The notes: generated from the sequence alone by a model not told the origin. Counted from the stretch's first letter, positions 15,548 through 24,447 are shown. The stretch is DNA of 64,000 bases from JAGOFO01 sp964522105 (GCA_964522105.1 CAZFVA010000002.1:1-64000), one strand, 5' to 3'. Numbers and translations: made by a program.

Positions 15548-16885
15548 GTGGCCAATAGCCTTGAAGGACTTGGAAAGGTTCCCGAGCTTCGCAAGCGACT
15601 GCTGTTTACACTCGGCATGCTGCTTGTGTATCGCATCGGAATTTTCATAACGGTGCCTGGCGTTGACCGGGAGATCATGGCCAATTACATCAGGTATGGC
15701 CAGTCCGGTCTGCTTGGTCTTTTTGATCTGTTCAGCGGTGGCGCGATTTCGCAGATGTCGATCTTCGCCCTGGGCGTAATGCCATATATCAGTGCGTCGA
15801 TTATCTTTCAGTTGCTTGGCGTCGTTGTTCCTGCTCTGGAAAGACTCCAGAAGGAAGGGGATGCAGGCCGCCGGAAGATTAATCAGTACACACGATACGC
15901 GACGGTCGTTCTTTCCATAATTCAGGCTATCAGCATCGCCGTCTGGCTTGAGTCCCTCAACAGCCAGGCAGGCACCGAAGAAGTGCTTAAGATCAGTGGC
16001 GTTTTCTTCCGTTTCATGACGGTTATTTCGCTGACGACCGGAACACTGCTTCTGATGTGGATGGGCGAACAGATTACGGACCGCGGGATCGGTAACGGCG
16101 TTTCAATGATCATCTTCGCTGGTATCGTCGCAAGGCTTCCCGATGCTGTAGTTCAGACGTTCTCGCTGTCCACATGGGGCGGCGGAAATCTGGCACCTCT
16201 TACGCTGATGCTTATCGGTGTGATGGTGTTTGCGACAATCGGCTTCATCGTCTTCTTTGAACGTGCTCAGCGCCGCATTCCGGTGCAGTACGCGAAAAAG
16301 GTTGTCGGACGTAAGCTGTACGGTGGCCAGACGACGTTCCTTCCCTTGAAGGTCAACATGTCCGGCGTTATTCCGCCGATCTTTGCGTCATCAATCCTGA
16401 TGTTCCCGGCGACGATCTCCAATCTGTTCCCGGGTGCTGCATGGGTTCAGACGATGCAGAACGTTCTGAATCAGGGCGGGATCCTTTATAACTTCCTGTA
16501 CGTCGCGATGATGGTCTTCTTCTGCTATTTCTACACGGCTGTTACGTTCAACCCTGTGGATGTTGCAGATAATCTTAAGAAAAACGGTGGCTTTGTCCCG
16601 GGCATCAGAGCCGGCAAGGCTACGGCTGATTACATCGATCGTGTCCTTTCCAGGATTACATTCGGTGGGGCTCTGTACATATCGACGGTCTGTGTTCTTC
16701 CCTCGCTCCTGCAGAGCAGCTTTGGCGTGCCGTTCTACTTTGGTGGAACCTCGCTGCTGATCGTCGTCGGCGTCGCGATGGATACTGCGGGTCAGATAGA
16801 GGCTCATCTCATCAGCCGGAGTTATGAAGGTTTTGCTGGTGCGGGTGGACCACGAGTTCGCGGCCGCAGGAGCAGTATAGGATGA
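15548..16885 (+). CDS. secY: preprotein translocase subunit SecY
   Basis: Central channel of the Sec translocon, through which the many signal-peptide and lipoprotein products in this window should be exported. The 445-residue product has ten membrane segments and the family signatures around GIFITVPGVDR, ALGVMPYISASIIFQLL and GIRAGKATADYIDRVL. GTG 15548 has GGAGGA about 7 bases upstream. Its stop codon overlaps the adk start by four bases. Confidence 0.97.
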   Translation: MANSLEGLGKVPELRKRLLFTLGMLLVYRIGIFITVPGVDREIMANYIRYGQSGLLGLFDLFSGGAISQMSIFALGVMPYISASIIFQLLGVVVPALERLQKEGDAGRRKINQYTRYATVVLSIIQAISIAVWLESLNSQAGTEEVLKISGVFFRFMTVISLTTGTLLLMWMGEQITDRGIGNGVSMIIFAGIVARLPDAVVQTFSLSTWGGGNLAPLTLMLIGVMVFATIGFIVFFERAQRRIPVQYAKKVVGRKLYGGQTTFLPLKVNMSGVIPPIFASSILMFPATISNLFPGAAWVQTMQNVLNQGGILYNFLYVAMMVFFCYFYTAVTFNPVDVADNLKKNGGFVPGIRAGKATADYIDRVLSRITFGGALYISTVCVLPSLLQSSFGVPFYFGGTSLLIVVGVAMDTAGQIEAHLISRSYEGFAGAGGPRVRGRRSSIG

Positions 16886-17550
16886 CGGTCACCGGCCTTC
16901 GTGTTATAATGCTGGGCCCTCCGGGTGCCGGTAAGGGAACGCAGGCATTGCGCCTGGTTGAAAAGCTCAAAATAGCCAACATCTCCACCGGTGAGATGCT
17001 CCGGAATGAAATTCGTCCCGGAACGGCTATTGGCCGGAAAGCATCTGAGTTCATTGAAAAAGGTTTACTGGTTCCGGATGAAGTGGTCGTGCAGATAGTG
17101 CGCGATCGCATATCCAGGGACGATTGCAGGGCCGGTTACGTTCTGGACGGGTTCCCGAGGACCGTTGTTCAGGCCGAGGCTCTTGACCAGGTCGGTGTCG
17201 AGGTGAATCACGCAGCCCTCATTTCAGTAGATGAGGAAAAGCTCGTGCGGCGTATCACCGGGCGCAGGACCTGTCCGAGCTGCGGCAGGGTCTGGCATGT
17301 GGATTTCGACCCGTGCGCTGACGGCGTGCACTGCGATGTGTGTACCGATGTAGAACTTATCATCAGAAAAGATGATTGCGAGGAGACAGTTCGCAGACGC
17401 CTCGTTGAATATCACGCCAAGACAGTTCCAGTTGCGGAATATTACCGCAGCAAGGGGCTCTTGAGGGTAGTCGATGGCAATGGCCCGATAGATGTGGTTT
17501 TCTGCCGCCTGTTGGAAGCCCTTGGCTTCGAATGTGAATCGGAGGAATGA
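16882..17550 (+). CDS. adk: adenylate kinase with zinc LID
   Basis: Catalyses ATP + AMP = 2 ADP. The P-loop GPPGAGKGTQ is at residues 12-21, the AMP-binding DGFPR near 89-93, and the LID holds four Cys (131, 134, 151, 154) in the CxxC...CxxC zinc arrangement found in many Gram-positive and deltaproteobacterial enzymes. The product has 222 residues. It starts inside the secY stop (ATGA). The secY-adk-infA order is common, but the map gene often found between adk and infA is missing. Confidence 0.96.
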   Translation: MTVTGLRVIMLGPPGAGKGTQALRLVEKLKIANISTGEMLRNEIRPGTAIGRKASEFIEKGLLVPDEVVVQIVRDRISRDDCRAGYVLDGFPRTVVQAEALDQVGVEVNHAALISVDEEKLVRRITGRRTCPSCGRVWHVDFDPCADGVHCDVCTDVELIIRKDDCEETVRRRLVEYHAKTVPVAEYYRSKGLLRVVDGNGPIDVVFCRLLEALGFECESEE

Positions 17551-17768
17551 TGGCGAAGGAAGAGGCCATCGAAGTACAGGGGACCGTAGTTGAGTCACTC
17601 CCGAACGCCATGTTCAGAGTGGAACTCGAGAGCGGCCATGTCATTCTTGGGCATGTATGCGGGAAAATGCGGATGCACTTCATCCGGATCCTTCCCGGAG
17701 ACAAGGTTAAGGTCGAACTTTCCCCGTATGATCTGACGAGGGGAAGGATCGTATTCAGAGTGCGATAG
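17550..17768 (+). CDS. infA: translation initiation factor IF-1
   Basis: OB-fold factor that binds the ribosomal A site during initiation. The 72-residue product shows MAKEEAIEVQGTVVESLPNA, GHVCGKMRMHFIRILPGD and LSPYDLTRGRIVFR. The ATG at 17550 gives a proper 4-base spacing from GGAGGA; an in-frame ATG sits directly before it at 17547. Overlaps the adk stop codon. Confidence 0.96.
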   Translation: MAKEEAIEVQGTVVESLPNAMFRVELESGHVILGHVCGKMRMHFIRILPGDKVKVELSPYDLTRGRIVFRVR

Positions 17769-17777
17769 GAGGCGGCC

Positions 17778-17891
17778 ATGAAGGTCAGGGCTTCAGTGAA
17801 GAAGATCTGCGAGAAATGCAAGATCGTCAAGCGGCAGGGCATTGTTCGAGTGATTTGTGAGAACCCGCGGCATAAGCAGCGGCAGGGATAG
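17778..17891 (+). CDS. rpmJ: 50S ribosomal protein L36, zinc type
   Basis: Smallest large-subunit protein, 37 residues, starting MKVRASVKKICEKCKIVKRQ. Three Cys (11, 14, 27) and His 32 form the CCCH zinc site. It is too short for ordinary gene calling but is placed exactly where expected, between infA and rpsM, with AGGAGG about 7 bases before the ATG and TAG at 17889-17891. Confidence 0.96.
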   Translation: MKVRASVKKICEKCKIVKRQGIVRVICENPRHKQRQG

Positions 17892-17904
17892 ATTTGGAGG
17901 CGTC

Positions 17905-18273
17905 ATGGCTCGTATAGCAGGTGTTGACCTTCCCAGGAGGAAGCAGATCGGGATCGCGCTCCGTTATATCTACGGAATGGGACCTGTTCTGTCTGCGAAA
18001 GTTCTGGGAAAGGCCGGTGTCGATCCCACAACCAAAACGGATGACCTTACTGAAGGCGAGATAGCTCGGATTCGTGAGGTTCTGGACTCCGGTGAGTTCA
18101 AGGTGGAAGGCGACCTTCGTCGTGAGATTTCCGCGAACATTAAGGTCCTGATGGACATGGGCTGCTACCGCGGCCTGCGTCACCGCAGGGGTTTGCCCGT
18201 CCGCGGGCAGCGCACTCATACCAATGCACGTACACGCAAAGGTAGAAAGGGCGCCACCATTAAGAAGAAGTAG
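17905..18273 (+). CDS. rpsM: 30S ribosomal protein S13
   Basis: Head protein contacting the large subunit through bridges B1a/B1b. The 122-residue product begins MARIAGVDLPRRKQIGIALR and ends in the basic RGQRTHTNARTRKGRKG tail. ATG 17905 has TGGAGG upstream; a longer in-frame start at 17857 lies inside rpmJ and is rejected. Confidence 0.97.
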   Translation: MARIAGVDLPRRKQIGIALRYIYGMGPVLSAKVLGKAGVDPTTKTDDLTEGEIARIREVLDSGEFKVEGDLRREISANIKVLMDMGCYRGLRHRRGLPVRGQRTHTNARTRKGRKGATIKKK

Positions 18274-18286
18274 GAGGAGCCGCCAG

Positions 18287-18673
18287 ATGGCCAAGGCTAA
18301 GGGTGGAAAGAAGAAGGTTCGCAGGGACGTCCCGACCGGGGTGGTATTCATCGCGGCGACGTTCAACAACACCATTATCTCTATAACGGATCCGAACGGA
18401 AACGTGATTTCCTGGTGCTCTGCGGGCCGTAGAGGCTTCAAGGGTTCCAGAAAGTCGACGCCGTTTGCTGCTCAGACGGCTGCCGAAGACGCAGCTAAAA
18501 GGGCTATGGAATCCGGAATGCGCTCTGTGCATATCCTGGTGAACGGTCCGGGTGGAGGACGTGAGTCGGCAGTCAGGGCAATAGCCGCTGCCGGTCTTCG
18601 TATCTCTTACATCCGCGACATCACGCCGGTTCCGCATAATGGTTGCCGTCCGCCGAAGCGTCGGCGCGTCTGA
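18287..18673 (+). CDS. rpsK: 30S ribosomal protein S11
   Basis: Platform protein of the small subunit at the E-site mRNA exit. The 128-residue product has TFNNTIISITDPNGNVISW, SAGRRGFKGSRKSTPFAAQ and DITPVPHNGCRPPKRRRV. The ATG at 18287 follows AGGAGGAG. Confidence 0.97.
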   Translation: MAKAKGGKKKVRRDVPTGVVFIAATFNNTIISITDPNGNVISWCSAGRRGFKGSRKSTPFAAQTAAEDAAKRAMESGMRSVHILVNGPGGGRESAVRAIAAAGLRISYIRDITPVPHNGCRPPKRRRV

Positions 18674-18688
18674 TCAGGAGGAAAATCC

Positions 18689-19348
18689 GTGGCACGGTAC
18701 AGGGATAGTGTTTGTAAGATTTGTCGCCGGGAAGGGGTAAAGTTATTCCTGAAGGGCGAGCGTTGTTACTCCGAGAAATGCGCTTTCGAGCGCAGAGCTT
18801 ATGGACCAGGACAGCACGGTCAGAATCGGCGCAAGCTGACTCCTTACTGTGTTCAGCTTCGCGAGAAGCAGAAGGTCCGTAACATGTACGGCATGCTTGA
18901 AAAGCAGTTCCGTCTGTTCTTCGGTCGCGCTGATAAAATGAAGGGCATCACCGGTGATAACCTTCTGCGTCTGCTTGAAACCAGACTTGACAGCGTTGTC
19001 GCAAGAGCTGGATTTGCCGTCAATAAGAACGATGCTCGTCAGATCGTTCGCCATGGTCACATCGTGGTTAACGGCCGCAGGGTTACAATTCCTTCATTCT
19101 CGGTGAAAACCGGTGATGTCGTTGAAGTGGCCTCCAAAAGCCGTCAAATCAAGCGCGTGGTCGAGGCCATGGCTTCCGCAGAAAGACGTCCGGCCAGCAG
19201 ATGGCTCGAAGTTGATCGCGGCAAGTTCAAGGCTACCGTTTCCTCGATGCCGGATCGGGCGGACTTCAGAAGTCTGATCGCCGGGGGCGAGGATCTCGAA
19301 GGTAAGGCCATTCGCGAAGAACTGATCGTGGAGTTGTACTCCAAGTAA
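18689..19348 (+). CDS. rpsD: 30S ribosomal protein S4, zinc type
   Basis: 16S rRNA 5'-domain organiser with an S4 RNA-binding domain (around RLDSVVARAGFAVNKNDARQ). The 219-residue product keeps four Cys near the N-terminus (9, 12, 26, 31), the zinc-binding form. The start is GTG 18689 after AGGAGGAAAA. It lies between rpsK and rpoA, as in most alpha operons. Confidence 0.96.
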   Translation: MARYRDSVCKICRREGVKLFLKGERCYSEKCAFERRAYGPGQHGQNRRKLTPYCVQLREKQKVRNMYGMLEKQFRLFFGRADKMKGITGDNLLRLLETRLDSVVARAGFAVNKNDARQIVRHGHIVVNGRRVTIPSFSVKTGDVVEVASKSRQIKRVVEAMASAERRPASRWLEVDRGKFKATVSSMPDRADFRSLIAGGEDLEGKAIREELIVELYSK

Positions 19349-19391
19349 TGGGCGGTCGGGTGAAAGCTTGAACCTCCAGGAGGCGCTCAAT

Positions 19392-20408
19392 ATGCACAGA
19401 AACTGGCGTGAACTGATTCGGCCCCGTGCGGTAAACGTTGATGAATCTTCGTTAACCAACAAATATGGCAAGTTCATCGCGGAACCGCTTGAACGCGGCT
19501 TCGGGACAACGATTGGAAACTCCCTTCGTCGCGTCCTGCTGTCTTCAATCAGGGGTGCCGCTATTACAGCGGTCAAGATTGAAGGCGTACTTCACGAGTT
19601 TTCAACGATTCCTGAAGTGGTCGAAGATGTGTCCGAGATCTGCCTGAACCTTAAAAGTGTTGACCTCAAGCTTGAGGTTGAAGAGAGCCGCAAGGTTCAC
19701 GCGCACTTTGAGGGTGAACAGATTGTTACGGCCGGTGATGTTTTCACAGGTCTTGATGTTATTACGACGAATCCGGAACAGATCATCTGTACGATGGGTC
19801 CCGGAGCAGTTTTTGACATCGAACTGACAGTAAAACACGGGTTTGGATACAGCCGTGCTGAACGTAACAAAGAAGCTGACGCACCGGTCGGAACTATTCC
19901 GATAGATTCGATTTTTACACCGATTCGCAGGGTAAATTATCGTGTTTCCAACGCCCGCGTCGGCCAGATGACTGACTATGACAGACTGGCTCTTGAAGTC
20001 TGGACAAATGGCGCTGTTCTTCCTGTTGATGCTGTGGCGATTGCCGCAAAGATCATCAAGGAGCAGGTCAAGGTCTTCATCAACTTTGACGAGCATGAGG
20101 ATGAACCGGCTGTTGTCTCCATCAGTGGTGGTGACGATGCTGCTGGCGGAGCTTCAGAACAGGCGCAGGCTCAGGAAGTTCTTTACAGACTGGTCGAGGA
20201 ACTTGATCTTTCTGTCAGAGCTCAGAACTGTCTGCAGAACGCTGGTATTCGCTATGTTGGCGAACTCGTTCAGAAAACAGAACAGGAAATGCTGAAGACC
20301 AGAAACTTCGGTCGCAAATCCCTCAAGGAAATCAAGGACGTCCTGGCGGACCTTGATATGTCCCTGGGAATGAGACTGGATGGTTTTGATCCAGAGAAAA
20401 GAGGCTGA
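19392..20408 (+). CDS. rpoA: RNA polymerase subunit alpha
   Basis: Scaffold subunit for RNA polymerase assembly; its C-terminal domain binds UP elements and activators. The product has 338 residues, with the N-terminal assembly domain (EPLERGFGTTIGNSLRRVLL) and a C-terminal domain (LDLSVRAQNCLQNAGI, RNFGRKSLKEIKDVL) joined by a variable acidic/Ala-rich linker. ATG 19392 has AGGAGG 8 bases upstream; the TTG at 19368 is in frame but has no site. Confidence 0.97.
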   Translation: MHRNWRELIRPRAVNVDESSLTNKYGKFIAEPLERGFGTTIGNSLRRVLLSSIRGAAITAVKIEGVLHEFSTIPEVVEDVSEICLNLKSVDLKLEVEESRKVHAHFEGEQIVTAGDVFTGLDVITTNPEQIICTMGPGAVFDIELTVKHGFGYSRAERNKEADAPVGTIPIDSIFTPIRRVNYRVSNARVGQMTDYDRLALEVWTNGAVLPVDAVAIAAKIIKEQVKVFINFDEHEDEPAVVSISGGDDAAGGASEQAQAQEVLYRLVEELDLSVRAQNCLQNAGIRYVGELVQKTEQEMLKTRNFGRKSLKEIKDVLADLDMSLGMRLDGFDPEKRG

Positions 20409-20473
20409 ACAGGTCCTCTCGCTGTGTATTGTGACCGGGTAGCACCTGGTCGATTCGAGGAAGGCATAAAGCG

Positions 20474-20869
20474 ATGCGACATAACAAGAAGAATGTGAAG
20501 CTCGGAATGACGGCCAGCCATCGCAAGGCGATGTTTCGGAATATGCTGTCGTCACTGTTTGAGCATGGGACGATTACGACGACGGACGCCAAGGCCAGAG
20601 AGCTGAAAAGGCGTGCCGACATACTTATCGGCTGGGCCAGGACTGGCGCACTTCATCGTCGTCGTCTGGCAGCAGGCGAAGTTTTCGGAGCGTTTGCTCT
20701 TCAGAGACTTTTTGATCACTGGGGCAAGGCGTTTCCGAACAGGACCTCTGGTTTCACTCGTATGGTGAAACTTGGTCAGCGTCAGGGCGATGGCGCCCCG
20801 CTGACAATTATTGAAATCATCGATGACGGCGCCGTTTCTGGCGAAAAGTCGTCGGCGACTGAAAAATAG
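20474..20869 (+). CDS. rplQ: 50S ribosomal protein L17
   Basis: Tunnel-exit region protein of the large subunit. The 131-residue product begins MRHNKKNVKLGMTASHRKAM and shows the conserved LFEHGTITTTDAKARELKR. It is the last gene of the ribosomal run, about 65 bases after rpoA, with a GAGGAAGG site before the ATG. Confidence 0.97.
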   Translation: MRHNKKNVKLGMTASHRKAMFRNMLSSLFEHGTITTTDAKARELKRRADILIGWARTGALHRRRLAAGEVFGAFALQRLFDHWGKAFPNRTSGFTRMVKLGQRQGDGAPLTIIEIIDDGAVSGEKSSATEK

Positions 20870-20870
20870 G

Positions 20871-20899
20871 TTGCAAGGGCGGGTGGGGTTCGCTAGAAT
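20871..20899 (+). promoter_or_regulatory. tRNA promoter with GC-rich discriminator
   Basis: TTGCAA at 20871-20876 and TAGAAT at 20894-20899 are separated by an ideal 17 bases. The bases right after the -10 are CCCGCC, a GC-rich discriminator typical of stringently controlled stable-RNA promoters. It overlaps the end of rplQ and lies about 60 bases before the first tRNA. A GGCGGG/CCCGCC repeat spans the same stretch. Confidence 0.65.
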
Positions 20900-20959
20900 C
20901 CCGCCTGCCTGAACCAACCGCGTGCCGGTTTTTGCGGTCGGCTCCAGCTCTTTTGTTAT

Positions 20960-21030
20960 TCGGGAATCGTCTAACGGTAGGACAGCAGCCTCTGGAGCTG
21001 CCCGTCGGGGTTCGAATCCCTGTTCCCGAG
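20960..21030 (+). tRNA. tRNA-Gln (anticodon CTG)
   Basis: The cloverleaf closes: acceptor TCGGGAA/TTCCCGA, D stem GTC/GAC, anticodon stem GCAGC/GCTGC enclosing the loop CTCTGGA with anticodon CTG at 20992-20994, and T arm with GTTCGAATC. The discriminator base is G at 21030. CCA is not encoded, so it must be added by nucleotidyltransferase. The CTG form reads CAG codons only. Confidence 0.92.
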
Positions 21031-21069
21031 CCGCTTTCGTCGACGTTCGTCGACTTCAATGCCTTTTAC

Positions 21070-21142
21070 GGCCCATTCGTCTACTCGGTCAGGACGCAGG
21101 CCTCTCAAGCCTGAAGAACGGGTTCGAATCCCGTATGGGCCA
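21070..21142 (+). tRNA. tRNA-Glu (anticodon CTC)
   Basis: Acceptor GGCCCAT/ATGGGCC at 21070-21076 and 21135-21141, anticodon stem CAGGC/GCCTG, loop CTCTCAA with anticodon CTC at 21104-21106, T arm GGTTCGAATCC, discriminator A at 21142. Only the discriminator A follows the acceptor stem, so CCA is not encoded. It reads GAG codons. It lies 39 bases after tRNA-Gln and probably shares its transcript. Confidence 0.92.
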
Positions 21143-21184
21143 CTCTACATTCAATTTATGCGTGTTAATTCAGGGATTTCCAAG

Positions 21185-22222
21185 TCAGGCAGGGTTGTCG
21201 AGATTGAGGGCGTATCCGTCTGGTCCGCCTTCAAATATTCCACGGTCAGTGATGATTGCTGTGATAAGGCTGAAAGGGGTTACGTCGAAAGACGGGTTCA
21301 TGACTTTGACGCCTTCAGCAGCTATTCTGATTCCGTTCAGGCAGAGGACTTCATCCTGGCTTCGTTCTTCGATTTTGATATGGCTGCCGTCAGGGATTGA
21401 TACGTCGAGCGTACTGCACGGGGCGGCCACATAAAACGGGATGTTGAAACGTTTCGCTGCTATTGCCAGGCTTAATGTGCCGATTTTGTTCGCGGTATCG
21501 CCGTTCGCGGCAATTCTGTCAGCGCCGACGATGACGCAGTCCACGATGCCTCGCGACATCTGCCAGGCCGCAGAGTTGTCAGTGATAAGCGTGACGTCAA
21601 AACCATCGCGCACCAGCTCCCAGCACGTCAGTCTTGCGCCCTGCATGTACGGTCTTGTTTCGCACGAAATCACGGAAACAGTCTTTCCGGCTTCTGCGGC
21701 CGCTCTTATGACGCCAAGTGCCGTGCCATAGCCGCCGGTGGCCAGCGCGCCCGCATTGCAGTGTGTCATGACGGTGGCTTTATCCGGTATCAGGGTCGCC
21801 CCGCAGGCGCCCATCGTTCTGTTCATGCGGATATCTTCTTCAAGGATGGCGTCAGCTTCTAAAAGCATGGCTTCCTGAATTGCAGCGATTGGTTCGTTCT
21901 TGATTTCTTCCGCCAGATTCAGCATCCGGCGCACGGCCCATGACAGATTTACCGCAGTCGGCCTTGAGTCAATCAGAACCTTCGCTGCGCGCATCAGGTC
22001 AGGCATCACGGCCTCTGCCGTCGCATTACAGGCAGCAAGGGCCATTCCGTATGCGGCTGCAATGCCGATAGCCGGGGCGCCCCTGACGACCATATCCTTG
22101 ATAGCCACCGCGACATCAGGGCTGTTACGGTATTCAAGGTACTTTTCCTGACCCGGAAGCAGCCGCTGGTCAAGCAGACACAACACCCGGCCTTCCCGGT
22201 AAACAGGTTTAATCTGGGTCAT
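21185..22222 (-). CDS. mtnA: S-methyl-5-thioribose-1-phosphate isomerase
   Basis: Methionine salvage enzyme converting methylthioribose-1-phosphate to methylthioribulose-1-phosphate. The 345-residue product carries RGAPAIGIAAAYG, THCNAGALATGGYGTALG with the catalytic Cys 155, ETRPYMQGARLTCWEL and GADRIAANGDTANKIG with catalytic Asp 235 (these match Cys160/Asp240 of the Bacillus enzyme). The fold is shared with eIF2B alpha, but the full catalytic set supports MtnA. It follows the transpeptidase gene by 33 bases on the same strand. No other salvage gene is in the window. Confidence 0.94.
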   Translation of the reverse strand: MTQIKPVYREGRVLCLLDQRLLPGQEKYLEYRNSPDVAVAIKDMVVRGAPAIGIAAAYGMALAACNATAEAVMPDLMRAAKVLIDSRPTAVNLSWAVRRMLNLAEEIKNEPIAAIQEAMLLEADAILEEDIRMNRTMGACGATLIPDKATVMTHCNAGALATGGYGTALGVIRAAAEAGKTVSVISCETRPYMQGARLTCWELVRDGFDVTLITDNSAAWQMSRGIVDCVIVGADRIAANGDTANKIGTLSLAIAAKRFNIPFYVAAPCSTLDVSIPDGSHIKIEERSQDEVLCLNGIRIAAEGVKVMNPSFDVTPFSLITAIITDRGIFEGGPDGYALNLDNPA

Positions 22223-22255
22223 GATTGATTTACCTCGGGGCTGATAAAGTGTGAC

Positions 22256-24235
22256 TCAGTCTTCCCTTGTTACTTTCCGCTTCAGCAGCGCGAGTTCGGC
22301 GGCAGAGTAAGGTATCTTTCCGTCAAAGAAGTCTTCGTCGTAGTTGTAAACGTCGGAAAAGAACATCATCCGGCCCTGATCGTCGACGCCGGTTGAATTG
22401 TACTCGATGAAAATCGGCACAGGGTTGTCGAGCTTGATGCTCATCGTGGGCGGGTCCTGACCGGCAAGCTTCTCGTCGATGAATTCCTTTGACACGCCGG
22501 CGGCTTCCTGACCAATGAAATAGGCTACTTCCAGTGGATTGTCCAGGCGTACGCAGCCGTGAGAAAACGCCCTGATTTCCCGTTTGAAGTACGGTTTCAG
22601 GTTGGTGTCATGCATGAATATCCCGTATATGTTCGGGAAGTTGAACTTTACCCGGCCAAGCGCATTTCCGTCACCGGACTTCTGATAGACGATCTCCCGG
22701 CCATCAGGAAGCATCTCGACTACGTAGTTGTTCTGGACAAGATAGTCTGGCTTTTTCAGAAGATCATAGTCAATCTCGACCTGCCTGATCCTCATCGGGA
22801 CGTTCCATCTTGGATTCATGACCAGGTTTTCAATCTTCGCTGAAAACAGCTTGGTCCTGTTGATCCGCCCTTCGACCTTGTTGACAGGATCGCGGTCCCA
22901 GTTGTTATTGCCGACGACGACCTTGTTCTTGATGGCCCTGGTCTCGCCTTTCCAGACTTCCATCATGAATTCAGGAATGTTTACCCTGACATAAAGCTGG
23001 CCGCCGTCCCGGATTTCACTTTCGCGCCAGCGTTGAAGTGAAAGCTCGATCTGCTGGATTCGTCTTTCGACGGTCACATTCAAAGACTGCGCGTGGCGTG
23101 TTTCCAGTATTCCGGTGACTTCGTAACCATGATTGGCCTGATAGTCCTCGACCGCCTTGACCAGATTGGAGTCAAAAACGCTGTCGATGTTACCGCCGAA
23201 ATAGCCTTCCCGTGAAAGCCTTTCCTTTATTGCCAGAATGGAACTTCCCTTCATCCCGCGGCTCAGTTTGGCAGCGATTTTGACTTTCGGGAACGGCCCT
23301 TCGGCAGCCATGGCCCTGTAGGCCGTCAGGCCGTCCATAACTTTCCGGTAGTACGGGTGTGCCGGTATAAGTGCCTTCAGGTTCGCTTCCGGGTCGGCAG
23401 CAAACAGACCGAACGATTCAACCAGTTCGGTGGTAAAACCCTGATGGGCCTTCGCGGGATTCTTCTGTGCCCTGAAAGGCGCAGCGGTAATCAGGTACTT
23501 CATGGACATGACGTACCTCAGGTACGCTGATGTCGCAGATATCTCGACCCGTGCTCTGGCCGCAGCCTCGGCCTTCCTTGCTTCTGCAAGTGCATCAACC
23601 AGGCCTGCAAGTGCGCCGAGCTGTTTGCCGTCCAGGTTTTTTACGCTTTCCGGCAGACCGTCAATCTCGGTCGCTGCGGGTCTGGCGGACCGATCAACCA
23701 GAGCCTTTATTTCAGTCCATCCGGGCGCCTTATCAAGTCCTTCAAGGGCTGTCAGTTCGGCCCGCGAAGCATTTACAAATTCGTCGGTCGCTTTCTGAAT
23801 GTCTTCAACAGGGAAAGAGTCGTTTTTCAGTCCGTGAGCCGGTAGTTGACTGATTGCAGCCAGCAGTTTTTCCAGCGCAGGTGCCGGGCCCCCGGGAACT
23901 GTGAAAAGCGGTGCCCAGTCACGGGAATCGAGCGCCGCAATTACAGTTGCTGACCAGACCTTGTCAACATCAATGATTTCCAGTTCCTGCGCCCTCAGGA
24001 CTGATGCCGCGCCGTTAAGTGCTTTCCACATCAGGAAAGATGCTCCGGGTAAAGAATCCGGAGGGCTTGTTTCCGGGTCTGGAAGTGTGTTCTGCCCGGT
24101 TCGATCAGGGCCCGATGTGTCGCTGTCGTCAGTCGTGCCTGCGACTTTTCCGCATCCGGATGCAGTCAGCAACCCGACCATGAAGACTATTAAGATGACT
24201 GTTAAAAAGCGGTTCGACTGACCTGAGTACAACAC
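22256..24235 (-). CDS. YcbB/LdtD-like L,D-transpeptidase lipoprotein
   Basis: Peptidoglycan cross-linking enzyme that forms 3-3 bonds in the periplasm. The 659-residue product begins with a signal segment ending TASGC, a probable lipobox. An alpha-helical N-terminal region follows, then a peptidoglycan-binding domain (around LSREGYFGGNIDSVFDSNLV), then the YkuD catalytic domain with GIFMHDTN and SHGCVR, catalytic Cys at residue 561. This domain order is that of E. coli YcbB. The start is GTG at 24235, with GGGGGC upstream. In some bacteria such enzymes also attach outer-membrane proteins to the wall; that is not shown here. Confidence 0.9.
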   Translation of the reverse strand: MLYSGQSNRFLTVILIVFMVGLLTASGCGKVAGTTDDSDTSGPDRTGQNTLPDPETSPPDSLPGASFLMWKALNGAASVLRAQELEIIDVDKVWSATVIAALDSRDWAPLFTVPGGPAPALEKLLAAISQLPAHGLKNDSFPVEDIQKATDEFVNASRAELTALEGLDKAPGWTEIKALVDRSARPAATEIDGLPESVKNLDGKQLGALAGLVDALAEARKAEAAARARVEISATSAYLRYVMSMKYLITAAPFRAQKNPAKAHQGFTTELVESFGLFAADPEANLKALIPAHPYYRKVMDGLTAYRAMAAEGPFPKVKIAAKLSRGMKGSSILAIKERLSREGYFGGNIDSVFDSNLVKAVEDYQANHGYEVTGILETRHAQSLNVTVERRIQQIELSLQRWRESEIRDGGQLYVRVNIPEFMMEVWKGETRAIKNKVVVGNNNWDRDPVNKVEGRINRTKLFSAKIENLVMNPRWNVPMRIRQVEIDYDLLKKPDYLVQNNYVVEMLPDGREIVYQKSGDGNALGRVKFNFPNIYGIFMHDTNLKPYFKREIRAFSHGCVRLDNPLEVAYFIGQEAAGVSKEFIDEKLAGQDPPTMSIKLDNPVPIFIEYNSTGVDDQGRMMFFSDVYNYDEDFFDGKIPYSAAELALLKRKVTRED

Positions 24236-24399
24236 GGGTGCCCCCGACCTCTGAAACTGCGCGAAACACTACATTATGGTGCGGTGGAAGTCAATAATTA
24301 TGCGGGGTTTGACTTGTTTGTAAAACGCTGGGTTATTTAGTATTGAGCGCCGGAATTTATTGAAATGAAACGGGATGATCGGATGAAGGCAAGGTAGCA

Positions 24400-24405
24400 T
24401 ATAAT
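24400..24405 (+). promoter_or_regulatory. consensus -10 element before nadC
   Basis: A perfect TATAAT at 24400-24405 lies 42 bases before the nadC start in the 212-base divergent spacer. The bases 16-18 upstream (around GATCGG) do not match a -35 box, so an activator or another sigma factor may be needed. The rest of the spacer shows nothing recognisable. Confidence 0.4.
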
Positions 24406-24447
24406 CAGGTGTCAGATTAGGTCTAACGGGCAAAATGGAGGCTTGAA

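Noticed and set aside
20878..20905. Rho-independent terminator after rplQ (GGCGGG...CCCGCC)
   Set aside because: The loop is 16 bases and no U run follows; the same bases form a better -10 and discriminator of the tRNA promoter.
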